23,542 nt of DNA, taken from a virus. Under the pieces are notes generated by a model. The model did not search any database. It saw only the letters and a list, made by a program, of their open reading frames with translations, and was not told the DNA's origin. How positions within the stretch are numbered: position 1 is the first letter of the stretch; each line of letters starts with the position of its first letter. The stretch is from positions 1 through 23,542 of the IMG/VR virus record IMGVR_UViG_3300027917_003858; one strand, written 5' to 3'. A program made the position numbers and the translations under genes. Positions 7,858 to 16,600 of this stretch are shown here, piece by piece.

Positions 7858-9130
7858 CGATGTAATCTGTTAGACCCTTCTCGGAGTCGGACAGTGTCTG
7901 GATAATAGGCTGGGATGCGGCTTTCAGTGTCGGGGGAGCGCCCCTGACATCGAATCCGCAGCCTTGAGTGCACAGTATCTGTGCGTGCGTCATAGCCATA
8001 TCGGACATGCCCGCATCGATGAGATTCTGCAGTCTGTTCCAGGCCAGCGTGGCCATCTGATACTTTTCTTTGTTGTCCGGAATGTTGGTGACGTAAGTGG
8101 TGATGGAGCTGTAGACCGCCATCACTCGATCCAGGCGCGTGCGGTCGATGGGCCAACCGTTGACCAGGGCGTCTTTCGGGTTGGGCAGATCTGCGTTGGC
8201 GCGCCAGCTGATCCACTCCTGCGCAGGGCCCAGGCCCACACACGCTTCGACGAAGAACTGCTCCAGGTCCTCACTCATCTCAAGGCAGCGCACGGTGGCC
8301 ATGGCACGGCCGGCCATCCACCATGTGCGCGGTGAGGGCCAGCAGTAGCCAGCTTGCGGCTGGTCGGGAGCGGGCTGAGCGTGCAGTCTGCTCTGGTGGC
8401 TTTCCATGAAGCCGATCAGCAGTCCGCGGATGTACGCCCACTGTGCGGGCCAGTTCGTCCGTAGTTTCTGCATCGGTCCTTCGATAGGCGTGAACTGATC
8501 GGAGTGCTCTACCATCAGCCACTTGACCCAGGCACTTACTGGTGGGCACCGAACGTAGAAGTGGGCCAGGCGGTTGGCCATCGGAGGCTCCAGCCCCCAG
8601 CCGCCTGCGGCGTACGACGGGGGATTCGCAGCTAGGAGTATTCTGACACCAGGCATGATGGGCGTGGCTCCAACCATCCGGTCGAGAACCATGCCCAGCA
8701 TCGCGGCTTGCGTGGCGGGGGTGGCGCAACTGACCTCGTCGACGAAGAGCACTCCGTACATGAGCTTGTTCAGCTCGTTGACCTGGCTGAGCATGCAGGC
8801 TGACATGAGCTGCTGCTTGCCTTCCCCAGTTGGATCCATGACGACGGGTACGTCGCCGAACTCCTCGGGCTGTTTCTGACCCGGAAAAACGATTCTCACT
8901 GGCAGTCCGACGCGCCCGGCGCCCTGCTTCACCTTGTCGCTTTTCGCGATACCGGAGAGTCCCCAGAAGAGAGAAGGAAGACCCATGACGCATTGGGGGT
9001 CCAGCGGTCCCCGGGTGCCCATGGGCACCATCAGCGCGGCGCTGATGATCTCGTCAAACTTGAGCGTGACATCGGGGATGACTGCTCCCCCGGTGTCACG
9101 TTCTACTTGCGACTGTTGTGGTCTAGGCAT
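7850..9130 (-). CDS. MoxR-family AAA+ ATPase
   Basis: The gene encodes 426 aa. It has an AAA+ core with a P-loop at about residues 57-64 (GLSGIAKS, with Ala where the usual Gly precedes Lys) and Walker B LFVDE at 128-132. Sensor 1 is in LLAANPP (Asn169), and an arginine-finger-type ANRL lies at 185-188. A segment near 91-105 (FGDVPVVMDPTGEG) resembles the MoxR substrate-loop region. The C-terminal 200 residues look helical, as in MoxR lid domains. MoxR ATPases form hexamers that remodel protein or metal-centre targets together with VWA partners, and the downstream gene encodes such a partner. The start at 9130 lies inside the end of the upstream zinc-protein gene (8-nt overlap), with a modest GGAA ribosome site. 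The bacteriophage target is unknown. Confidence 0.86.
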   Translation of the reverse strand: MPRPQQSQVERDTGGAVIPDVTLKFDEIISAALMVPMGTRGPLDPQCVMGLPSLFWGLSGIAKSDKVKQGAGRVGLPVRIVFPGQKQPEEFGDVPVVMDPTGEGKQQLMSACMLSQVNELNKLMYGVLFVDEVSCATPATQAAMLGMVLDRMVGATPIMPGVRILLAANPPSYAAGGWGLEPPMANRLAHFYVRCPPVSAWVKWLMVEHSDQFTPIEGPMQKLRTNWPAQWAYIRGLLIGFMESHQSRLHAQPAPDQPQAGYCWPSPRTWWMAGRAMATVRCLEMSEDLEQFFVEACVGLGPAQEWISWRANADLPNPKDALVNGWPIDRTRLDRVMAVYSSITTYVTNIPDNKEKYQMATLAWNRLQNLIDAGMSDMAMTHAQILCTQGCGFDVRGAPPTLKAASQPIIQTLSDSEKGLTDYIDE

Positions 9131-9731
9131 TCTTTATTTCCATAGGATGTACATGCACACAGTGGCCGTCAGCGGAACAGCCGTGCCGCCAACAGCGTAG
9201 GTTGGTTCCTTCTTCGCACTCGCTGCACTGGACAATGCGGCCGCCCCACATTTCTGCGACGTCCTTCTCGACGATGTTCAGGCATGAGATGCAGATCAGC
9301 AACGGTTTCGGGTCGGGGCTGACGAAGCTGGCTGAGTATTCGCCATTGGGGCAGCGCTGCGACATCTCCAGCATTCCCATTACAGCCACGCCAAACAGCT
9401 CCCCGGTCCTTATACCGCTTTTGCAGACCTGACATTCAAAGGCAGCCTGGTCGTCGAAGACGGGAGGCTGATCACGGGTGTAGTCTCGGAGCTCCTCTTC
9501 TACTTGTGACCAGCACTCAGCGCAGAAGTAGCAGGGCTCGTAAAGGTAGTCACCATCATCTGCAGGGATGGGAGCGTACTGTAACCCGTTCTCTGTATAC
9601 CCGGCGCTGTGGACGGTGACCACCACCACATCCTCAGCGAAGGGTATTGGATCCTGGCAGAACGGGGCAGAGCAGCTGAAGTTGGTTACTGGCCACTCAT
9701 CTACGGGATCCATGGGTCGGCATATCTCCAT
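9123..9731 (-). CDS. Cys-rich multi-zinc-ribbon protein
   Basis: The gene encodes 202 aa from ATG 9731. The frame is open to 9824, but that extension lies entirely inside the upstream gene and reads as random Arg/His-rich sequence, so it was not used; ATG 9713 is another candidate. There are about 15 cysteines, most in CxxC-type pairs: 67/70/73, 100/103, 147/150, 169/172, plus 20/25, 127, 180, 185 and 191. This is enough for two to four structural zinc sites of ribbon or treble-clef type. The spacing resembles zinc ribbons of nucleic-acid- or ubiquitin-type binding proteins, but no named family was recognised. It sits directly before the MoxR ATPase gene, so it may be an adaptor or substrate of that system. 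Confidence 0.72.
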   Translation of the reverse strand: MEICRPMDPVDEWPVTNFSCSAPFCQDPIPFAEDVVVVTVHSAGYTENGLQYAPIPADDGDYLYEPCYFCAECWSQVEEELRDYTRDQPPVFDDQAAFECQVCKSGIRTGELFGVAVMGMLEMSQRCPNGEYSASFVSPDPKPLLICISCLNIVEKDVAEMWGGRIVQCSECEEGTNLRCWRHGCSADGHCVHVHPMEIKNA

Positions 9732-10240
9732 TTCAGTGGTTTCCTCTCTACACGCACCCAGCGACAGTCGATGGTCTCGAGTCGGGTGTCCGGCCCGAGT
9801 CCGGTGCGCTTGTCCATATCCCACAGTAGTAGGTTCAGCTCTTCGGCGTCCGCGCCGCCGTCGTGGATTCGTCTCACTATTTCAAGGTGGGGAGGTAGTA
9901 TTCCCGGAAACTGTTGGCGGAGTCTCAGCTCTCGTTCGTGCAAGTCATCGGCGAGATCTTCTTCGTCCACGCAGAACCCATACCAGTCTCCCTCGCCGAT
10001 CTCTGGGTACTCTTTGTCAGCCCAGTAGCAAAGTTCTCCTGGCTGCCCCACGCCTAAAAGGATCTCCAAATCCCTTTGGTTGCAGAAAGTCACGTAGCCT
10101 TTGTCGTCGACGAGCTTGGCACGGACTCCACTCAGGGCACGACCAGGAATAGGGGCGAAAAGATACTGGAGGGTCCAGACGCGACCTGGGGTGGCCGGGT
10201 CGGGATAACGGAACCCGGCCAGTCCCAGATCAGTCGTCAA
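9701..10240 (-). CDS. Unknown phage protein, start uncertain
   Basis: The C-terminal part of this frame is convincing coding sequence. It includes YLFAPIPGRALSGVRAKLV, then an acidic region with DWYGFCVDEEDLADDL, a helical EELNLLLWDMDKR segment, and a Trp-rich end. The start is not clear. TTG at 10240 gives 179 aa, begins just after the 49-aa gene ends (10245), and has AGGA a few nt upstream. TTG at 10384 would give 227 aa but overlaps the whole 49-aa gene in another frame and has no ribosome site. The stop overlaps the next gene by about 30 nt. No domain was recognised. Operon position links it to the zinc protein and MoxR/VWA genes. Confidence 0.6.
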   Translation of the reverse strand: MTTDLGLAGFRYPDPATPGRVWTLQYLFAPIPGRALSGVRAKLVDDKGYVTFCNQRDLEILLGVGQPGELCYWADKEYPEIGEGDWYGFCVDEEDLADDLHERELRLRQQFPGILPPHLEIVRRIHDGGADAEELNLLLWDMDKRTGLGPDTRLETIDCRWVRVERKPLKWRYADPWIP

Positions 10241-10244
10241 GATC

Positions 10245-10394
10245 CTAGTCCCCGGTATCGTCTCGAGGCGAGTCTTGTACGGGTTGAGTAACAAGACGCC
10301 ACCATCGCTGCTGTTCGCGGACGTAGCAGTCACGTACCCAGAACAACAGTCCCGAACCGACACCGGTGATGAAGGACAACCCAAACAGATGCAC
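10245..10394 (-). CDS. 49-aa putative single-span membrane peptide
   Basis: A GTG start at 10394 shares its first base with the stop of the upstream micro-gene (TAGTG), a typical coupled arrangement. The product is 49 residues: one hydrophobic segment at about residues 3-20 (LFGLSFITGVGSGLLFWV), then an Arg/Trp-rich stretch and an acidic tail ending DDTGD. The pattern fits a small inner-membrane protein with its positive side in the cytoplasm. It overlaps the possible N-terminal extension of the next gene in a different frame, so only one of the two readings may be used. No homologue was recognised. Confidence 0.5.
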   Translation of the reverse strand: MHLFGLSFITGVGSGLLFWVRDCYVREQQRWWRLVTQPVQDSPRDDTGD

Positions 10395-10531
10395 TAGGTT
10401 TGTTCACTCCCGTCTTCTTGCTCCGTGGTTTGCGTCTGCGCTTCGTCGCCGGCATCCTTTTCGGCGTACAAAGCATCCTGGTCTTCCTGCTCCAGACTGC
10501 CCGAGTTGTCCTTGTCTCTCGGTCCTTTCAT
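10394..10531 (-). CDS. 45-aa acidic, disordered peptide
   Basis: ATG at 10531 is preceded by a strong ribosome-binding site (AGAGAGGT, 10535-10542), and the frame runs 45 codons to a TAG that overlaps the next start. The product is very hydrophilic, with about a third Asp/Glu plus Gln, Thr and Ser (EQEDQDALYAEKD). It lacks hydrophobic residues and is probably disordered. It is the first gene of the leftward operon. Small acidic phage proteins of this type can be inhibitors or DNA mimics of host proteins, but that is speculation here. An in-frame upstream ATG with a poor ribosome site would add 12 residues. Confidence 0.55.
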   Translation of the reverse strand: MKGPRDKDNSGSLEQEDQDALYAEKDAGDEAQTQTTEQEDGSEQT

Positions 10532-10534
10532 AGC

Positions 10535-10542
10535 ACCTCTCT
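10535..10542 (-). promoter_or_regulatory. Shine-Dalgarno site of the 45-aa micro-gene
   Basis: AGAGAGGT on the minus strand, three nt before ATG 10531, is the main evidence that translation of the leftward operon begins at this short frame. Confidence 0.65.
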
Positions 10543-10565
10543 TTCTGAGCCTGGTTCTGGCTCTC

Positions 10566-10584
10566 ATAGTTCTTATCTCTGTTT
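10566..10584 (-). promoter_or_regulatory. Candidate phage promoter motif, copy 2
   Basis: Read on the minus strand the element is AAACAGAGATAAGAACTAT. It lies about 34 nt upstream of the first leftward start codon (10531), inside the divergent control region. It shares 15 of 19 positions with the element at 6360-6378. Both precede the first gene of a leftward unit at similar distance, and both lack a clear bacterial -35 box. It is the best candidate for the promoter of the six-gene leftward operon. Confidence 0.5.
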
Positions 10585-10638
10585 CGTTTGGTACCTTGCG
10601 GCCGCTGCAAAATGTGCGCTACTCTGGGGTCACTGCGG

Positions 10639-10644
10639 TACAAT
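10639..10644 (+). promoter_or_regulatory. -10-like box just before the RNA polymerase start
   Basis: TACAAT ends 7 nt before the ATG at 10652. With normal -10 geometry, transcription would start at or one base before that ATG and give a leaderless mRNA. This fits the absence of any Shine-Dalgarno sequence before the gene. No convincing -35 box is seen 16-18 bp upstream, so the promoter is tentative. Confidence 0.4.
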
Positions 10645-10651
10645 AGCGGGC

Positions 10652-13600
10652 ATGGCTTACCTGGACCACGATGAGGCCTACGAGGCCTTCAAAGAGAGAA
10701 CCCTCGAGGGTGTCAAAGAACACTTCCCCATCCAGACTCCCTACCGGACCATCGAACTGAACGGTCTGGAAGTGGATGAGAAGGGACTTCATCCGGACGA
10801 TATTCGGAGTCAGCTGGCCGCGCGCATGAATGGGCGGACGTGGGCCTCTACACTCATGGGGGACATCTCTCTGAAGGACACCAAGACGGGCAAGGTGCTG
10901 GACCGCCAAAAGGTGCGTCTTGCCGACCTCCCCCGGGTGACCAAGCGTCGCAGCTTCATCATCGACGGCAAGGAGTACCAGGTCGAGAACCAGTGGCAGT
11001 TGAAGCCGGGCATCTACTCCCGGCGCAACGTCGCTGGGCAGATTGAGGCGCACTTCAATGTTCCAAACAAACGGGAGTTCGACATCACATTCGACCCGGA
11101 CTCCAAGCAGTTCATGATGGCCCGAGGGGGCTCCAAGGCCATTCCCGTGTACCCGCTCATGAAGACTATGGGCATCGATGACGATACCCTGGAACGTGAC
11201 TGGGGGCCGGAGATCCTGCAGGCCAACAAGCAAGCCAAGGGACTTACAGGTGCGCTGGCCAAGTTCTTTCGTGTGGACCGCCGGCGCCAGCCCAAGACGG
11301 ATGAGGAAGCAGAAACCTACTTCCGCACCACAATGGAAGAATCTCTGCTTCGGCCGGAGGCTACAGCACTGACTACCGGGAAGCCTTATACCAATGTCAC
11401 TAATGGCGCTTTGCGTGACGCCTCCAAGCGCTTGTTGGAGATTCAGGGAGGAGCGCCGGAGGACGATCGGGACTCCATCATCTTCAAGGACCTGCGCACT
11501 ACTGGTGACTATGCTTACGAAAAGTTGACTTCCAGGGACGTGAAGAACTCGGTGCGCAAGAGAGTAACTAGAAAGCTATTCAAGGCGCAGGGAGTACGGG
11601 ATCTCATCAAATCCGACATGTTCAACGATCCCATCCGCAAGACTTTCACGAAGAACTCCCTGTCGAACCACGCGACACAGATCAATCCCATCGCCATGCT
11701 GGCGGGCGCGCAGCAGACGACCATCATGGGCCCGGGTGGCATCCAGAGCCAGGACGCAGTCGACAACATGGTGGACGCGAAGTTCATCAATCCGTCACAT
11801 CTGGGGTATCTGGACCCAGTACGCACGCCCGAGAGTGAGAAGTCGGGTGTGGTGCTCAGGCTTCCGATGGGCCTGCGCAAGAAGGGCAGTGAGCCGGTAG
11901 TCTGGTTGTACAACACGAAGAAGAGCAAGGTGGAGCTCGTACCTCCTAACCAGTTCTTCAGCTCCACCGTGGTGCTGCCCGACCAGGTACGTTGGGAAGG
12001 AAAGAAGCCAGTACCGATAGGTGCAAAGGTAAAGGCGTCAGGTCCCCGAAATCAGTTGACGGAAGTCCGCATGTCTGACGCCGACTACGTGATGCGACAT
12101 CCTTCTCAAGTTTTTAGCCTCACTACTAATCTTATCCCGTTTTTGGGTAATAACTCCGGCAACCGTGCCACTTACGCAACGCAGCACCTGGAGCAGGCAA
12201 TCTCATTGAAGGATCGGGAAGTGCCCTACGTGCAGGTGGCGACCGGCCACGAGCAGGAGGGTCTCCGAACTTTCGAGGAACTGGTCGGCCGAGCAGCGTC
12301 ACACCCATCGCCGGTTTCAGGGGTGGTCACGCGCGTGAAGAAGAACGGCATTGTGATCAAGGGGCCGCAGGGACTGGAGACGGTGCAGCTCTACGAGAAC
12401 TTCCCTCTCAACGATCCCAAGGCCGTCATGCACTCGGAGCCCATAGTCAAGCCTGGGCAGACTGTGCAGCGCAGGCAAAGCATCGCTGACAGTAACTTCA
12501 CACGAGATGGCGTCTTGTCGCTGGGAGTCAATCTGCGGACAGCCTACGCACCCTACAAGGGTTACAACTTCGAGGATGGCGTTGTGATCGGCCAGGGTGC
12601 AGCAAGGAAACTCACCAGCGAGCACATGCACAAGCCTGAGCTACGGCTGGAGAAGAATACCGTCACCGATCCCAGGAAGTTCAAGATTCAGCATATCGAT
12701 GCCTACGGCAAAGAGCAGTACGGCAAGCTGGACGATGTTGGCGTGATCCGGGTGGGAGAGGAAGTACAGCCTGGGGATCCGCTGGTGTTGGCCATGCGCC
12801 CCTATCAGGTGAAGGACCAGTTGAGCCTACAGCAAATAGGCAAGGCGCTGGCGGGTAAGCAGGTCGATACGAGCCTGCGGTGGACTTCTGATTACCCAGG
12901 CAAGGTAGTGGGTGTGCACAAAGCCAGAGACAAAATGATCGTGCATGTGCGCACCGAGGAGCCCATGCAAGTGGGTGACAAGATCACTGGCAGGCACGGC
13001 AACAAGGGCATCGTCACCAAAATACTCCCGGACGAAGAGATGCCACACACGCCTGACGGACGGCCGGTGGATGTCCTGCTCAATCCACTCGGGGTCGTGG
13101 GGCGCATGAACGTCGGTCAGGTGCTGGAGACCGCCGCGGGCAAGATAACCGAGAAGACCGGCAAGACTTACGTGGTGGACAACTTCGCGAACGTGGATCA
13201 GCTGGCGAAGGTGAAGGCGGAGCTGCAGAGACATAAAATACCTGACAAGGAAGATCTCATAGACCCTACGTCGGGTAAGTCCTTGGGCGCGGCGCTCGTG
13301 GGCCCGCAGTACACGCTGAAGCTGACGCATCAGATAGATAAGAAAAACTCTGCGCGGTCCGGGATGGCGCTGCCTGGTGGTGAGGAAGATCCGGAACTCT
13401 ATGACCGGAACTTACTGCCTGCCGGTGGTGGAAAGACGGGTGGTCAATCCATCGGGGCGCTGGATCTGTATACACTGCTCGCCCATGGCGCCAAGGCCAA
13501 TATACGGGAGATGCAGACCTGGAAGAGTGAGGGGCCGGATGTACGGCACCCTGATCCAGCCAAGCAGTGGCCGACGCAGCATGATGATGTCTGGGAAGCC

Positions 13601-16600
13601 ATGCAGTTGGGGCATCCACTTCCGACGCCGAAACCCACGTTTTCCTATCGCAAGTTCGAGGACATGCTCCGCGCGACCGGAGTCAACGTGGAAAAGAGAG
13701 GTCACCACCTGCAGCTTCTGCCCATGACGGACAGGCAGATACTCAACATGTCCTCGGGCGAGATCAGGAAGCCCGGCGAGGTCGTCTATCCCAGCTTGGA
13801 CAAAAGCGGAGAGCCGAAGCCAATCAAAGGTGGCTTGTTCGATCCCGTGGCCACAGGTGGGCATGGCGGCAAGCGGTGGTCTCACGTCTCGCTGGCAGAG
13901 CCTGTACCTAACCCCATGTTCGAGAAGGCGATTCAAAGAGTCACAGGCTTGAAAGAAAAGGATTATCTCGCCGTGACCCGCGGTGAGAAGGCGGTGGACC
14001 GCGAGGGTAATATAGTGGAGCTGGGGACGACCGGCGCTGACACCGGCGGCGCTGCGATCGCCAAGATGCTGAAGAAGATCGACGTGTCTTCCAGCCTGAA
14101 GAAAGCGGAAGATGAACTGACGCAGATGACGCTGCCTTCCACTGCTGCACACAGGCCAACGCCAGCCAAGGTGGATAAACTGGTCAAGCAGGTCAAGACC
14201 CTGCGCGCATTAGAGCAGGCCAATCTTTCTCCGGACGAGGCCTACATCCTTCGGAACCTGCCGATAATCCCGCCCACCATGCGCGCGCCGTCCATTTTGC
14301 CCAACGGCAACATCAAGGCAGGGGACCTCAACCAGCTCTACAAGGACTTCGGGCACGTCAACACGACGATGAAAGACCCGGAGTTGATGCCCTATCTCGA
14401 CGACGAGGGCAAGAAAAGACTGCGAGGCAGTTTGTACGATGGCGTGCGAGCCCTGATGGGCATCGGCGTACCCTACGCTGACCAAAGGCACAAGGGCATC
14501 CTACATCAGATAGCAGGCGCACCAGCCAAAGAGGGCTACTTCCAGAATGTCTTGATGTCCCGCCGGCAGAATATGTCTTTGCGATCCACCATCGTGCCGG
14601 AGCCCGCACTGGATTTGGACGAGGTGGGATTGCCCAAAGAGAAAGCCCTCACGCTGTACAAACCGTTTGTAGTCAACAAGCTTATGGAACAAGGAGCCGC
14701 GCGCAATGTCCTGGAGGCGCGGGGGATGGTAACGGCTCAGGACAATGCTGTCTGGCGCGCTCTGGACGCTGTCGCACAGGAACGCCCCATTCTACTGAAG
14801 CGCGACCCCGTCCTGCACAAGCATGGCGTTCAGGCGTTTCGGCCCAAGCTGGTGGGAGGCAAGGCGATCCAGATCCACCCACTGGTGACAAGCGGCTATA
14901 ACGCGGACTTCGATGGCGACCAGATGAGTGCGTATGTGCCTATCAGCCGGGAAGCTGTAGAGGAAGCCAGGCGGATGATGCCGTCGCGCAACCTGTTCAA
15001 CGAAGCGTCGGGCAGGGTCGCCTATCCAACGAAGCACGAAATGTCTATGGGGCTGTTCAGCCTCAGCCGAGTTGTTGGGTCGAACAATCAAAGGTACACC
15101 AGCCCGGCGGCGGCAATCAAAGCTGTGGGTGATGGCAAGTTGAAACTGAACGAGTTGACGAACATCGGCGGTACCAAAACTACCGCTGGCCGTGTCTTGA
15201 TTGCTTCCGCTCTGCCGGAGCCGATGCGCGATTCTGTGCTCAAGGATCACAGAAAAGTTCTGGACGACGCTGGCGTCGAGACGTTGCTGGATACGGCAGC
15301 TAGGTCATACACGAATGAATACGGAGACATTGCGAACAGGCTGAAGGACATAGGCAACGGAGCCGCATCCGGCGCTATCCCAATCCCTCATGGTGCGTTG
15401 GGATTGGATGCCATCAATATAGCGGAGGGTAAGCAGCAATATCTTTCCGTTCCCATGCAGTCCTTCGGTCTCGATGACTTCGAGCCTGACCGTGCGGTTC
15501 GCGATCCCATCTTCCGTGCCGCGAAGGTACAGGCGGACGCCATAATGGCCAGTAAGACTATCCCCGCAGGTGACAAGGAACGGCGGGTAGCGGATTTATG
15601 GACGCGTGCCTCCGAAAAAATGATGGGCGCGCACCTGGCCAAAGCCGCCCGGAAGCCCAACGACCTGGATCTCATGCTGGCATCGGGTGCCAGACTCAAG
15701 CAGGATCAGTACAAGCAGATGATCATCTCTCCGGTTTTGATGGAGGATGCTGCAGGCAAACCGATCTTGCAGCCCATCGAGAAATCCTACTCTGAGGGCC
15801 TCGACCTTGCTGGTTACTGGACTCAGCAACAGGGCGCGCGTCGTGGGACGGTCATGAAGGTGCAGGAGGTGCGCGACCCGGGCACGTTTTCCAAGCGCAT
15901 GATTCAGACCACTATGAACTTGGTTGTGACTGGAGACGACTGTGGCACGGATCAGGGCATTGCCATGAATGTCGGCGACAGCAATATCTACGATCGTACA
16001 CTGGCCAAGGACTTCAATGCCAAGAACACCCACTTCAGCGCCGGCACCCTACTTACTCCCGATGTGGTCAGCAAGATACGGGCTGCGGATAAAGCGGCCA
16101 ACGTCATAATCCGAAGTCCACTAAAATGCGAGCACGGGACGGGCCTCTGCCAGAAGTGTGCTGGCCTGAAAGCCGATGGCAAGGAGTATGACCTGGGTAC
16201 AAACGTGGGGATTCTTGCTTCGCAATCAATGGGGGAGCGTTCGACGCAGTTGACCATGAAGCAGTTCCACACTGGAGGTGTGCGTACAACAGGCGGGGCG
16301 CGTGCAGTCAATGACTTCGAGCGCGTAGAGCAGCTGACCTACTTGAAGAAGAGTATTCCCGATGAGGCAGTGCTGGCCAAGAAGTCTGGGAGGGTCGAGA
16401 AGATTGAAGCTGACCCGACCGGCGTCAAAGTCTGGGTTGGGGGCGAGTCTCACCATGTAGGTAAGGACAAGGCAGGTATGCCGCTGCACGTCAACTTGCC
16501 GGGCGCGAGTAAGTACACTGGGTACAAAGGCTGGAAGCCACCGAAGGTGGGAACCAAGGTGAGCGCCGGCGATGTACTGTCCGATCCCAATCGGACGGTC

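Noticed and set aside
9732-9824. N-terminal extension of the Cys-rich protein
   Set aside because: It is wholly inside the upstream gene, reads as Arg/His-rich shadow sequence, and has no ribosome site.
10547-10563. GAGCC/GGCTC hairpin in the leftward leader
   Set aside because: Only a 5-bp stem with a 7-nt loop; too weak to call a regulatory structure.
10598-10605. GCGGCCGC palindrome in the divergent region as an operator
   Set aside because: Short, GC-only, found once, and expected by chance in GC-rich DNA.
10404-10643. 79-aa Arg-rich leftward frame
   Set aside because: It covers the divergent control region and overlaps the 45-aa gene, which has a much better ribosome site; composition is shadow-like.
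10400-10651. 84-residue N-terminal extension of the RNA polymerase frame
   Set aside because: It has no RNAP-like sequence, lies over the divergent operon and its control region, and would need a start inside the opposite operon. ATG 10652 begins the plausible N-terminus.
13337-13344. Third GATAAGAA occurrence as a promoter copy
   Set aside because: It lies inside the RNAP coding sequence on the other strand, and no gene starts downstream at a suitable distance.
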